From Corythucha ciliata (Eukaryota > Arthropoda > Insecta > Hemiptera > Tingidae), in assembly GCA_038030265.1 (NCBI GenBank), contig CM075937.1, forward strand, positions 26,888,198 to 26,952,197: a stretch of DNA of 64,000 nucleotides. The letters run 5' to 3'. The position numbers and the translations under genes are program-made. Positions 1 to 10,479 of this stretch are shown here, in pieces. The notes beneath the pieces are model-generated. The model had not been told where the DNA came from. It worked only from the letters and a program-made list of their open reading frames with translations, and made no database searches. Each line of letters opens with the position of its first letter. Position 1 is the first letter of the stretch.

Positions 1-99
1 CCGCCCATATGTGAAGGGGGGAGGGGTGCACGTCTCACAGCCTTCAACTCATTCAGTGTATGATTTGAGGCTCACACTCACTCTCTGTCTCTTGTCTAG

Positions 100-980
100 C
101 ATCAGAATGGGTCGAGGAAATTTCGCTTTTGAAGGAGCCAAACCTGCGAAATTGGCGCGCCATGTAGAAACTCAGAAAATACAGGTCCACGAAATATGGG
201 GCTTGAAAGACCTAAATCCACGAAATTGCCAAACTTTGCTTCTGGAAAGAGTCAGGTCCGCAAAATTAGGCTTTAAAAGAGCCAAGTTGGCGAAATTTGA
301 ATCTTGTAAGAGCCAAATCTGTGAAATTTGGACCTTTAAAGAGCCAAACCAAAACTCGCTTAAGCTTTGGTTTCGTAGAAAAACGGTGTCGTAATATTGC
401 GGTAGAAAACGTCCCATTCAAATCAAGCTAGGAGTTGCCTGGAGAGCGGTAAACAGACAGCGGCACCGCTTCCAATGAGACGAGTTATTCGAATGAGCCA
501 AACCCTTGAACGGGCCAAACACGCGAAATTTTGTTTTTGAGCAGCGAAATTGCTCTTTTGGGTGAGCCAGTTTTGAAAAAGCAAACCCCGCGAAATTTTT
601 GTTTTTTCCGTGAGCCAACCTCGCGAAATTATAGAATCACTGGTGGCCTTATGGTTCAAGGCGATGGTCAGGCGACAAATGTCCAACCTACAAAATGCAC
701 AAATGAGCAAACCTCACGAAATTCCGTTTTTGAGGGAATGTAACGGTCGATTCCGCGAAATTTTGCTTGTAAAAGAGCCGATAATAAGAAATTGTAATGT
801 GTAGTCAATGTGCTAAATCTGCGACTTTGCGAAAATTTGTGAGATATACCTACCCGCGAAATTGGTTTTTTAATGTGTGGGCCACACACACGAATTTTGG
901 GGGGGGGGGGCGAGCCAATGCCATTATGGTTTAAAATTAGACAACCCTGCGACACTTGGGTTTAAAAAATAGCCAGACTC
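100..980. repeat. Degenerate ~30-bp minisatellite (GCGAAATT / GAGCCAAA type)
   Basis: The stretch repeats the theme 'gagccaaacc...gcgaaatttt' every ~30-35 bases with many substitutions and length changes. The theme resumes after a block of nested elements at about 2020-2260 ('gtgaaatcgg', 'gcgaaatca'). Related arrays lie at 33.03-33.37 kb on the same strand and at 40.29-40.85 kb on the opposite strand. Open frames here are by-products of the repeat, and no gene is seen. Confidence 0.8.
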
Positions 981-1082
981 ACTTATTAGTGAATTTCACC
1001 ACCGGGAGTTAGGTTGTAGTTACCAAACTCTAACACTGTTTACATAAATCGTGACCCATTTTTTTTTCTTCAATTCTGAGTT

Positions 1083-1782
1083 AGGCCCTGTTCAGACGCT
1101 AGTCACTGACTACGTAGTCTCAGCCTACGATGCGATTACGGTAGTCACGAGGGGAGAGCGTTTCCATTCAAATAACATTGAGACTACAGAGACCGTTCAG
1201 ACGGTAGACACTGACGCGCTGTGGCTACCGTTGTCACGAAGGGACGTAGTCATCCTCTCTTGACTCTCACGAGACTGCGAGTCAGTGTGTTGTGCCGCTC
1301 CCCTTTACTTTACAAAGAGACTCGCATTTCTATTCAGACGGTAGTCAAGTCATTCGGTAGTCACCCGCGCCTTTTCTCCCACTTCCTTTGGGTGAAATGA
1401 GTTTTTTGACACCGAAAAATTGTATTATAATTATGTATTATGTTACAGTCATAGATTTCCTAGGGATTGTTGAGGTTCCCTAGGTAAAGTTTAATTTTAC
1501 TACATACTCATTTTATTCAAAGTTAAAGACAATCCCTAAGCAAAGTCGACTGTGAATGGCTCCAACTAACTTTGACTGAAACGAGCAGAAAAAGTCAACT
1601 TTACCTAGGGAATCTCAACAATCCATAGTAAATCAACTTTGACTGTAACATTATTATGTACATTATTATATGTATAAAATGTTAAGTAAGAGTGAGTGTG
1701 ACTATGGACTGACTACGGGGCTGTTCAGACACACAGCCTACGGTGTGACTACGAGTCAGTGACTACCGTCTGAACAGACCCT
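1083..1782. mobile_element. Non-autonomous TIR element, CTGTTCAGACG ends
   Basis: The left end reads AGGCCCTGTTCAGACGCTAG. The right end, reverse-complemented, reads AGGGTCTGTTCAGACGGTAG, and the match continues through GTCACTGACT. Internally there are several 'gtagtcac' and 'cagacggtag' subterminal repeats. A 210-bp MITE at 1441-1650 is inserted inside. No transposase is encoded. Confidence 0.7.
1441..1650. mobile_element. 210-bp MITE with TGTTACAGTC termini
   Basis: The ends TGTTACAGTC and GACTGTAACA are perfect inverted repeats. Similarity extends inward through GATTGTTGAG and TTCCCTAGGTAAAGTT on one arm and their complements on the other. TTA stands on both sides, fitting a 3-bp TTA target duplication as in PIF/Harbinger-type MITEs. 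It is nested in the 1083-1782 element. Confidence 0.75.
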
Positions 1783-1970
1783 GGGTATGTTTAAGTAGGA
1801 GCGGTGAGCTGCGAGGAGAGCATAGCGTAGAAAATGGTCACATTTGTTTTCAATGGAAATGTTTCTTTCAGAGCTGCGTAGGCGAATAGGAGAGTGGCGA
1901 AATTTCTAGGCTCACTTTATCAGCTTAGAGGGGCCTAGACTAGAGTCACCGCTCCTACATAAACATACCC
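1783..1970. mobile_element. 188-bp MITE, GGGTATGTTTA termini
   Basis: GGGTATGTTTAAGTAGGAGC at the left is mirrored by GCTCCTACATAAACATACCC at the right, and the pairing continues with GGTGA/TCACC (about 25 bp in all). The element directly abuts the end of the 1083-1782 element. It is non-coding and its superfamily is not determined. Confidence 0.8.
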
Positions 1971-2269
1971 TTAAACGTAACTCAAACCTTAACTCTCGCG
2001 TGGTGAAATTCACCATAAATCACAAAGACCCAACACCCTGGAAATTTTGATTTTTAAGCGTGTGAAATCGGCTTTTTTTGATGGGGCGAAATAAGTTTTT
2101 ATGGTGAGCTAGGGATAATTGCGTTAATGCATTTTTTAAAGGAAGCCGAAAGCGAAATCAGTTCTTGAATTTGCTAAAACCGTGAAATCGGATTCCGCAC
2201 TTAAGTGTCAAATCCGACAGGACTCCAAAAGAGAACTACCCGCGTGACTGCATTTTGCAAGCCAGAGGA

Positions 2270-3330
2270 AATCTGAATCTGAATTCGCTCTTATCACTGA
2301 CACGAAAATAATTTTGGCTCATCTTAATTTTCTTTATCAGAGAGAATGCCGCCTAGGGGAAAATGCCTCTTCTAGTGTCCTCCATATAGATCCGGCCTTG
2401 GCGTACACTTGATCTTATTATTCGGTTATATCCACGAAGATAGAAATAATGTTGTTTGGAGATACCCGGAAGGTATTTGAAGCGAGACGAAAATACCCAC
2501 TAGTGGGCGGAGCCTATTTATACCCAAGCTGAATTCTATTGATCTGAAGGCTTCAGGTTTGATTCCCCCCCTTTTTTTCTTCTCTTTTGGGAGTGAGAAG
2601 CGTGATTTTTACTATAAATTTGGACTTGGACAGTCAGTGTGCGTACATTTCAGCTGTACTCGTCTCGCATGTTTTTTACTTTTCTATGACAACAATGGCA
2701 CTGCTTCCCATACATGGAGGAAGAAATAATATGGAGAAACCCTAGTGAACTTTTAGGCGAGCCAAAAATCTCCCCTATTGGCCGGGCCTATTTGTACACC
2801 ACCTGGGGCTGAAGTACGAAGGTGTGTTACATGAGATAACATGGGTGGTAATCACGTGACAACCATTTCAATTGTGATATGATAACGCCGTGTTAAAATT
2901 GTAACACGCCTTCGTACTTGCCCCCCTTATTGGTCGGAAGGCTTCAAAGTTGATTTTATTTATTTATTTTTTAAAGCGGGAATCGTGTAGAATTTCATAA
3001 TGATAGGGCATGTTCCTATATTCGGTAGATGAGTAAAAATGTCCATCGTGATTTAGCCTTCCCTCACATGTGTCATACGGGCTTGGTGGGACCATCTCCA
3101 GTATATCCATTTCTCTCCATGTTTCCATATAAGTTTTATTTTATCTTCCAATCTCCATATCTTCATGGCGGGGCAGCTGCCCCCCCCTTCGCGCTGCCAA
3201 CGGATATACTAATGTTTTGGCTCCCTCACATTTAGACTGTTGGGGGAGGGGGATTCCTCCAGTTTAATCCTTTCTCCACGGTTACATCGATATACGATTC
3301 TGCAAGCCCCATCTTACCCCCCACATTATA
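2270..3330. other. No gene recognised; one small inverted repeat
   Basis: There is no supported coding exon in this stretch. A 108-bp inverted-repeat element lies at 2812-2919, with ends AAGTACGAAGGTGTGTTAC and GTAACACGCCTTCGTACTT. The missing 5' exons of the aminopeptidase just downstream would be expected here, but none of the conserved upstream motifs of that family could be found. Confidence 0.5.
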
Positions 3331-3349
3331 TATATGATCATGCCTGCAG

Positions 3350-4173
3350 CTGTTCTCGGGCTCTACGAGAACGTCGCCAGTGGAAGTTCTCTGAAACCAG
3401 GTGACGTCGTGGTTTCCCGCAACGGAAAAACAATTCTGATAGAAGACACAGGAATGACCGGACGCGTGACATCGGCTGATTTACTTTCATTCGCCGCCAC
3501 TCTGGAGCCGTGTCTTGTTTTTCACTTGTCCACTTCCAAAGGTAATGGGCGGATGTATAAGCGATAACGATGGATCCTATAATATCAGTGTTCTTCCGGG
3601 CGGAAAAAAGCGTCAATGGGGCCAGCCATCGGATATCCCCCAACAGGTGTATTCAGCACTTCGGACATTCTCTGGGAGGAAATGAACCGGGCGGGTGCTC
3701 TAACTGGTGACAGACTGTGGCGTTTTCCAATTTGGAAATGCTTCAGATCGAGGATTAACGGTTAATATTGATTGAGTTTTATTACATTGGATATGCTTAA
3801 ATAAAGCTACAACTCTTTACAGATTACGATGGAGTTGACGTAAGTAACCGAGGGAGAGGCCCCGGATATCCTTGCATGGTTCCAGCGTTCCTAATGGTAA
3901 TTAAATTAAACTATTTATTTATTCTTGATATTTAACTAGACTCATCAACTATTTATTTTACTTCCCATTCATTGGATCTTTATAAACATTTTTTAGGAAT
4001 TTTCACCAAAAGGAGTCGATTTGATGCATATGGATATCTCGGAGTCTGGCCGTGTCTCCAAAGGGATTGGAATGCCCTACCTGCGCAAGGGATTAATGAC
4101 TGGTCGTCCGACGCGGGCTCTTGTACAGTTTCTTTATCGAGTTGCTTGTCCTCACGACCCTGAACCTTGTTAA
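3350..4173 (+). CDS. M17 leucyl aminopeptidase-like, 3' part, metal-binding motif lost
   Basis: This is the C-terminal half of a cytosol (M17) aminopeptidase, in four exons: about 3350-3541, 3611-3760, 3823-3896 and 3997-4173 (stop TAA). Introns are 62-100 bp, with GT-AG borders and matching phases. Recognisable family blocks, in order, are ENVASGSSLKPGDVV, NGKTI...TGRVTSADLLSFA, GPAIGYPPTGVFST, TGDRLWRFP, VDVSNRGRG..YPC..PAFL, MHMDIS and PYLRKGLMTGRPTRALVQFL. In active enzymes the second block holds NTDAEGR, whose Asp and Glu bind the metals. Here it reads DTGMTGR, so both ligands are gone while the Arg remains. The N-terminal half, including the Lys/Asp-bearing block, is not found upstream. 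The locus is therefore either a truncated pseudogene or a non-catalytic paralogue (insect sperm leucyl aminopeptidases lose these residues too) whose 5' exons lie elsewhere. The frame is otherwise clean. The exon 1 border is uncertain. Confidence 0.8.
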
Positions 4174-5126
4174 AAATTGGGAGGCAAATATATTATGTAA
4201 ATTCCACTAATTCAGTTTTGTCAATCAGAAAAACTAATAAGGCGCCTACGGGTTAGTTTCAATAGCCACAAAAAAAAGAAAGTGAAATCGTAGAGATAGG
4301 TAGGAAGAGTGGGGGGAATACAATTAAAATTAAAGTAACTTTGTCCAGTTGAGGTCATGAAGAAAATCCTAGTAAAAATCGTGAGTTTACTAATGTTCAA
4401 TAAAATGAAAAAGGCGAAGAGTGTTTAAATCAAATTTAGTGATATCATAAAGGAATTTCCTGCTCCTAATTGTAGTTATCGTCGTGAGAAAGTAAAAGCT
4501 GGTGCTTCGCGGTATTTTTTTTCTGTGACTTGTTGGAGAGGAGGAAGATTGTATTGTACTTCTCTCCTTTCCTATACTACCTGTGCCCAATTTATTCACA
4601 GCCGACGTAGAAAAGCCCCTTGCTTTCGGTTGGTTTTTCGGAAATGCGTTCTATGTTTTGAAAGAATGACTGGATTTTCAGAGAAGAAACGTTTTATATT
4701 TCCGAATCAGAGTGTTAGGATTAGCCAATGTTCGTCTATTGACTGACATTTTCTTCACCCTGGCTCCCTGACAGCTTCAAGCTGGCGTAGCTCTATAGCT
4801 GTATTCCCCATTAGAACCTCTCTGTCCACTTATACGATAGTATATCTCTTTTTTATTTCTTTACCCTTCAAAATAAAATTAACAAAAAACCTACCAGTTT
4901 CGGGAGTCTTTCTTATCAAACCTATTCAATAAGATGAGGGTGGAAATGTTTTAAGTGAAGGCAGAGTATAGATAAAACGGTACTGACCTTTCTTGAATGC
5001 GAGATATTCCTTTAGTTCAGACTGTTCTACATCAATCACTATTGAGCTTTAGTCCGATTTATTGGGGCTTTCCTCATTTCAGTTTAAATTGTGTATATAG
5101 ACGCTTGTCTTTCAATATGAACTAAT
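4174..5126. other. No gene recognised
   Basis: This is AT-rich unique-looking sequence. An AATAAA near 4400 could serve as the polyadenylation signal of the aminopeptidase-like gene. I see no exon or repeat. Confidence 0.5.
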
Positions 5127-5276
5127 AAGACCTCGGTCGGTATTACATTTGGGCCAAATCGGTCGAGGGGTTATGGGGGGAGATAGGGGTTGAAATTGTA
5201 AAAAAAATCACAATCCACCGGTTGATTCTAGAATCATCATATTCGGGACGAATTTTTCGCATGAAAGTAGACTATA

Positions 5277-5413
5277 AGTCCATTCCATTGTTTCGCAAGT
5301 GCTACACTTTTGAAGAAAATCATCTGATTTCATTCAATTTTTCAGAATAAGTCAATGAAATCACATGGTTTTCTATACACTAGTGTAGCACTAGCAAAAC
5401 AATGGAACGGACC
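5277..5413. mobile_element. 137-bp MITE, AGTCCATTCCATTGTTT termini
   Basis: The left arm AGTCCATTCCATTGTTTCGC and the right arm (reverse complement GGTCCGTTCCATTGTTTTGC) pair, and the pairing continues through AAGTGCTACAC and GATTTCATT. It forms a near-complete hairpin and is non-coding. Confidence 0.75.
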
Positions 5414-5632
5414 CTTTGATTGCCATTTAAAATTTTTGAAAAAGTCAATGGGGGAAATGTAAAAATAGCGTTAAACTTCAGCAGTTCGTACTAGCGCTCC
5501 CAAATTCGGATCAAAAATTTAATTTAACGAAGACCTTCGACTGCCATCAAAATTTCTCGGAAACGTTGAGGGAGGGGGGTAAAATAGGGAATGACATGTG
5601 AAAAAAATCACCAAAATTCACACGTTCATCCT

Positions 5633-5820
5633 TAGGCTTCCGTTGCTATGCATGCGATTTCTGACGAAAATTTTTTCTGACGAGTTTGTCCCCCGTAAGT
5701 ATTCTGATGAGGATTTCTCTCCCATAGTAACCACTTTCGTTGAAAAGCAGACGTTTGTTTAAGCAAGTTCGTCAGAACACATTTTCGTCAGAAATCGCAT
5801 GCATAGTAACCGTAGCCGAA
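5633..5820. mobile_element. 188-bp MITE, TTMGGCTWCCG termini
   Basis: TTAGGCTTCCGTTGCTATGC on the left pairs with GCATAGTAACCGTAGCCGAA on the right. The pairing extends inward over ATGCGATTTCTGACGAAAA. It is inserted in one unit of the ~125-bp tandem repeat, so neighbouring units give the approximate empty site. It is non-coding. Confidence 0.8.
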
Positions 5821-6395
5821 CGTGTCTAGATTTGGTTAAAAAATGCAGTGCAACAAACACCATAGACATTATTATTTTATCAAAAAATTGGAAGGGGTGA
5901 TAATAAAGGATGCCATTTTTTAAATCACCAAACGTCACTTGTTTATCCCAACACTTCTAAATTCAGGTGAAATATGTAATGAAACAAAGGCCTTCGATTA
6001 CCATATAAATTTCTCAAAGTTTATTAGGAAAAAAAAAATGGTAATGGGTGAACTAAAATTTGAAAAAATTGCCTAAATTCACTCGTTTATTCTAACGGAT
6101 GAAGATTCAGCGCAAAAATGTAAGTTCAAAAAGCCCTTCGAAAACCACCGAAACTTTTCGTAATTGTTAAAGAGGGGGGATGTGACAATAGGGGATGAAG
6201 TTCGGCTTGAAACATGTTTCTCGTCAAAACCTTTAATTCGTGTTCAGCAGCCTAAAATACTTAAAGCTCCAAAAATCAAAACTATACCAAAACTTTCCTT
6301 TAAGTGCCTTTGTTTGGCACAATAGGGGTAGGTATTCATGCTCTGAAGTTTAACATAATTATGTTATTGACGTAAACCCGGTTATTTCGTATTTT

Positions 6396-6877
6396 AGTGC
6401 ATTTCATTCAAAAAATGCACTATTGGTCTCGCCCTGATGGTCGCACATATGGGTTGTGATACTTTTTTTTCACGTTTCAGAACCCCTAGAACACGAATCC
6501 GAGGTCGGTTCGATTTGATATTATATTATATATGGCCCCTCGCTTGTTAGCACGATCACGGTCGCAATTTTTGACTTAGGGCAACCAAATTTGGTCTAAA
6601 AATCAATAGCGTGAATATCTCGGACAAGTTCGTGATCCAGATCGTATAGGCAACCAAACCGACTGTGTTTCATTTTTCATTTTCATCATTTTGTTCCCCC
6701 ACAGTTGGTGCCAAAAAAGGGGCCTGCGGTAAAAAGAAACACGATTTTATGATTTTGACTTTCGATACCACGGCCTAAATGTCATTCATAATTGATTGAT
6801 ATCGTTCTAACATATGAGATTTGACTCGATTGTCGCATGAATGAAATGCACTTTTCCCGACAGGCTGCTGTCGGAAC
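6396..6877. mobile_element. Deletion derivative of the 1.1-kb repeat seen at 57-59 kb
   Basis: It begins AGTGCATTTCATTC and ends GAATGAAATGCACTT...GCTGCTGTCGGAAC, exactly as the full units at 57010-58121 and 58145-59255. The interior jumps from 'ttcgtgatccagat' straight to 'cgtataggcaacc', which are hundreds of bases apart in the full units. About 630 bp are therefore missing at a short AT microhomology. The retained parts are highly similar to the full units. Confidence 0.85.
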
Positions 6878-7069
6878 ATTTGTGTTCAGTTTCTCCGTTT
6901 CTATGGCCTTACCCATCTTTTAGGAATTTAGCATATAACAAACACAAGGTTTAACATTTTTCATGAATACCCCTAGTATTACTGGACTATTAGTGGTATT
7001 TGGGGTTGGAGACAGGCGCGGATCTAGAGTCGGTTTAAGGAGGGGGCCACATCATGACTCTATCCGGCA

Positions 7070-7400
7070 ATGGACACATATCCTCACAAAATTGACGATT
7101 TCCTCATAAAATTGACGATTTCCTCATAAAATATACAGTTTCCTCATAAAATTGACAGTACCCTCATAGAGCCCTTTGTACACGAGTAAGTTTTTTGTTC
7201 AAAAAAATATGTACAATCTGATCAAATGCAGTCCGTTTCAGGCAGGGAACATATGTTAATTTTTTAAAAATGGTTTCTTTGATCAAAAAACTTACTCGTG
7301 TAAAAGGGGTCTAAAATTGACAATTTCTCATAAAATTTACAGTTTCCTCATGAAATAGGCAATTTCCTCATAAAATTGACAATGCATCATTTTCCGGAAA
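7070..7400. repeat. 20-bp minisatellite TTTCCTCATAAAATTGACAA, part 1
   Basis: Successive copies of the 20-mer TTTCCTCATAAAATTGACAA with scattered changes lie here, broken by an unrelated ~110-bp piece (7160-7310). The array continues at 8551 after a large insertion. Confidence 0.85.
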
Positions 7401-7478
7401 AATAAAAAAAAAATCAAATGCGTGGAAAATGAGCAAATAGAACGAAATTATCACTAAAAAACACTTTAAAACTGTTTT

Positions 7479-8100
7479 TTGTACAGCCGGGCGTAAAGAC
7501 TCGAAATTCGACCGCTGGGAGAGTCTTGAGCGGGCGACATGAGGTTCATTCCGCCCGCCGGGCGTAAAGAAAAATATCAGCCCGATACGTCTTCTTTTAG
7601 GTCTTTTGTTGTTTTTTTAAAAATAGTTTTTCCTAATTTTGTTTTTAAATTGTACATTAGCCATAAAAACACAAAAATAAGCACTGTAAATTACGCTGAG
7701 AGGCGATTAAAGTTCTCTCTGTATCAGCTACGTCATCCTTCCATTCGCTGGCTAAAGTGTGTGTTCACTTCAGTTTATTAAGCAAACCATATGATAAGCG
7801 TCTGTGGAGTCCGTGCAACCTATCAAAATGCTTCATTTTTCGAAGGAATTAATTTTTCTTTGCTTAGTACACTCCACAGATGCATAGTACAAAGCTTCTG
7901 AACAGGGCTTTAAAGACTGGTTTTTATGATTATTATTGTAATGATTAAGGACTTCGGCTGTACAAAAAATAGCGTACAACACTCGGGCGGTATTCCCCAT
8001 TACGATCTCGGGCGACAACTGCCCTCGGTTTCACCTCGGGCACTTCCCGTCGCCCTCGACCGTAATGAGCATCATACCACCCTTGGATCGTAATATACTA
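7479..8100. mobile_element. 622-bp TTGTACAGCC...TATACTA element, copy 1
   Basis: It inserted in a stretch that reads 'aaaacttgttttgcccc' in the uninterrupted MITE copies at 21.5 and 29.4 kb, which fixes the boundaries and gives TTTT on both sides. Copies of nearly the same length are at 14300-14929 (inverted) and 50059-50962. The element holds internal inverted motifs (TTTTTGTACAGCCG / CGGCTGTACAAAAA) and a GC-rich snapback end ('gggcggtatt...cattacg'). It is non-coding. The two ends are not simple mirror images, so its class is unknown. Confidence 0.8.
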
Positions 8101-8168
8101 TTTTGCCCTACTCCCATGCAGAAAAATGAAAAGATGAAAAATAGGGAAGTGACGTCACAACATTGTAA

Positions 8169-8303
8169 ACTATAGCCCGTCAAGAAGAACATGAACGCAG
8201 CCAGCGCTCTCTCATTCGAAGTCCCCAGAGTGGGTAAGGAAAAATAGCTAGAGGGGCTGATCACAGGAGGGCGAGTTCCACGTTTAACTTGACGGGCTAT
8301 AGC
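8169..8303. mobile_element. 135-bp MITE, CTATAGCCCGTCAAG termini
   Basis: ACTATAGCCCGTCAAG at the left mirrors CTTGACGGGCTATAG at the right. The core ('gaacatgaac...cagcgctctctcat', 'ggagggcgag') is also found in the fragment at 41212-41396. It is non-coding. Confidence 0.75.
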
Positions 8304-8550
8304 CAAGAAATGTCAATATTTTTTTAAAAACGCTTCATAGCAACGGAGAAAAGATTTACCACTAGTTCTTTTTACAGTGTAGTGACGTCACTTTCAAGTG
8401 GGAAAGTTCAAAATCCTGCCAGTTTTAATCTTTGATTTCAAGATTAGTGTTGCTAATTCAAGGCAAACATTTGCCTTTAAAACATTAATATACCACGTAC
8501 TAAAAGGTTTTATAGCCAAAACAGCGGTTTTTTCATGTTGGAAAATGGTC

Positions 8551-9960
8551 CTTTTACTCATAAAATTGACAGTTTCCTCAACAAATGGACAATTTCCTCA
8601 TAAAATTGACGATCTCCTCAAAGAATAGGCAATTTCCTCATAAAATTGATAGGTAATTTCCTTTCAAAATTGTCAATTTCCTCATAAAATATACCATTTC
8701 CTAATAAAATTGACAATTTCCTCATAGAATTGACAGGTTACTTATAAAATGTGTTATTTCCTCATAACAGTGACAATTTTCTCATAAAAGTAACAACGTC
8801 CTCATGAAAGTGACAATTTCCTCTTAAAATTGACAATTTCCTTATAAAATCGACAATTTCTTCATAAAATTGACAATTTCCTGATACAATTGACAATTTC
8901 CTCATACAAGTGAAGATTTTCTCATAAAATTGAAAATTTTCTTATAAAACACACAATTCCTCATAAAATTGAAATTTTCCTAATGAAATTGATAATTGAC
9001 TCTTAAAATTCAACATTTCCATGCATAATCAGCTATTCATACTAAAAATAACAAGTTTAAAGCCGAAATAAACGATCACCAATTACTGTATTAACAATAT
9101 AATCACTAAACGGGCAATTATCTATCTAGTCATATGGGGCAAAATTAATAAGTTCCAAGAACCAAAAATAAAACTATTGAGGATAAAGCGGCCCATACAC
9201 GTACATTAATATTGCGCAATAATAGGGGTTGTACAATAAAATTGAACGTTTGTGGGTTGTATTGATGGGTTGCACAATATAATGAACAACCTATTTTTTT
9301 ATCCCTAAACATCTGGAAACGAAATATTGTACAAATTTATTGCGCAATATTTATTGTACGTCTATGGACCCCTTAAGTCACAATTTCCTTGTGAAATTGA
9401 CAATTTCCACGACAAATTGACAATTTCTTCTTCAAATTGACAATTTCTGCTTCAAATTGACAATTTCTGCTTCAAATTGACAAATTTTTAGTTAAATTGA
9501 CAATGCGGTAATGAGAATGTCAATTTGCTAATAAAAATGACAATTTCGTCGTGAAACTGACAATTTTATTCTAAAGTTAACGATTCCTAGAAAATTTACG
9601 ATTTCCTCTTGAAATTAACAATTTCCAATTCGAACTAACAATTTCCTTACAAAATTGAAAATTCACTCAAAAAGGTCAATTTTCTCATGATATTGACAAT
9701 TTCTCATTCAATATGTCATTTTCTTCATAAACTTGACTATTTCCTTATCAAACTGAGGGCGTCCTCATCAAATTGACACCTTTTAGACTGAAAATTTCCT
9801 CAATAAATCAACTATTGGCTATCAACTATACGCTTAAGATGTCTTATAAAATTGAAAGTTTTCTCATAAAACAGGCAATTTCGTTATTAAATTGACAGTT
9901 TTTTTTTGTGAAACCGACGAGTTTTTTCATAAAATGGACAATATGTCACCTTGACATTGC
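8551..9960. repeat. 20-bp minisatellite, main block
   Basis: Several dozen degenerate copies of TTTCCTCATAAAATTGACAA lie here. Variants drift from 'ctcataaaa' to 'cttcaaattgacaatttc' from left to right. A 181-bp MITE at 9190-9370 interrupts the block. Direct repeats are contiguous without unique spacers, so this is not a CRISPR array. Confidence 0.9.
9190..9370. mobile_element. 181-bp MITE, GGYCCATASACGTACA termini
   Basis: GGCCCATACACGTACAT at the left pairs with TTGTACGTCTATGGACC at the right, and the palindromic ATTGCGCAATA follows in both arms. It is inserted within the 20-bp minisatellite and is non-coding. Confidence 0.75.
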
Positions 9961-10310
9961 CCTTGGTGAAGCATTTCACACATTTGTTGCTCTTGACGCG
10001 GCATTTCACGTAAATGTTGCCTTGAATGTGGCGATTCACGCGAGTGTTTTCCCCTGCTGTTGCGTATTGCCCGCCGTGGGCCATTTTGCGTCGTTTGCTC
10101 GTTGTGCCGCGGCCTTTCGAAAGAGTTTTTTTCCTCACAGTGAGACGTTTGCCGACAGTGTGACGTGTGCTTATAAAGTTTGCCCTTGGCGTGGCCTTTT
10201 ACATAAATTTTGCCCTTGGCGTGGCGCGCGTTCAACGTCAATTATTCCTCATCAATGGGGCCATTCACGAGAGTTTTTCCCTTAACCCGAGAGTTTAACT
10301 TGGCATTTCA
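9945..10310. repeat. ~30-bp minisatellite (CTTGACGTGGCATTTCACG type)
   Basis: The theme 'ccttgacgcggcatttcacgtaaatgttg' is repeated with drift ('ccttggcgtgg' with 'ttttacataaa', and so on). It is GC-richer than its neighbours. Open frames on both strands follow from the repeat period and are not taken as genes. It forms the right-hand interior of the 7013-10470 element. Confidence 0.7.
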
Positions 10311-10479
10311 CGTCCCTTCGAGAACTTCTCTGACCCTCGGGCCTCTGATAAAATTACCCTAAAATTAGAGGTGATCACTCCTCCTCGATGGGATTTTGGA
10401 GGAAGTTTTGATGATTTTTTTTTTTGCGCAAATGACCTCGACTCCATGGCCCCTCCCTTAGATCCGACTGGTTGGAGCA

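Larger units (their letters stand above)
984..2016. mobile_element. Outer inverted-repeat element holding nested elements
   Basis: The sequence near 984-1024 (GTGAATTTCACCAC then gggagttagg) reappears inverted near 1979-2016 (cttaactctc then GTGGTGAAATTCAC). Both copies sit at the junctions of the minisatellite. TCAC lies just outside both ends and may be a 4-bp target duplication. The interior is made of at least three further inverted-repeat elements, at 1083-1782, 1441-1650 and 1783-1970. No coding capacity is seen. Confidence 0.55.
5127..6240. repeat. Degenerate tandem repeat, ~125-bp period
   Basis: Units begin near 5413, 5531, 5860, 5988 and 6134. They share 'ccttcgattgccat', 'aaaatttctcgaaa', 'gttgagggagggg', 'gaaaaaatcaccaaaattcac' and 'cccaaattc'. 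Similarity between units is moderate, so the array is old. Two MITEs (5277-5413 and 5633-5820) interrupt it. Sequence like its first part (CGGTCGGTATT.CATTTGGGCC) recurs near 61.33 kb. It is non-coding. Confidence 0.65.
7384..8551. mobile_element. CATTTTCC-ended MITE, inflated by two nested insertions
   Basis: The ends are GCATCATTTTCCGG and TTGGAAAATGGTCC. The backbone matches the compact copy at 29062-29510 over its full length in inverted orientation, and a half copy at 21414-21600. Two later insertions enlarge it: a 622-bp element at 7479-8100 and a 135-bp element at 8169-8303. The backbone carries TGACGTCA at 8150 and 8383. The host copy itself sits in the 20-bp minisatellite. Confidence 0.8.
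7013..10470. mobile_element. 3.46-kb hAT-like element carrying minisatellites
   Basis: The left end is CAGGCGCGGATCTAGAGTCG. The right end, reverse-complemented, is CAGTCGGATCTAAGGGAGGG. Both continue into GGAGGGGGCCA/GGAGGGGCCA and a GACTC/GAGTC pair. The flanks are GTTGGAGA (7005-7012) and GTTGGAGC (10471-10478), an 8-bp target duplication with one mismatch, as made by hAT transposases. Instead of a transposase the interior holds 20-bp repeats (7070-7400, 8551-9190, 9375-9960) and a ~30-bp repeat (9945-10310), plus nested elements at 7384-8551 and 9190-9370. The boundaries are an inference from termini and duplication. Confidence 0.75.

Noticed and set aside
8551..9960. CRISPR array
   Set aside because: The repeats are contiguous and drifting with no unique spacers, no cas genes are present, and the DNA is eukaryotic.
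9887..10285. Frames of 83-125 codons on both strands near 10 kb
   Set aside because: They follow the ~30-bp repeat and are low-complexity translations of a minisatellite.
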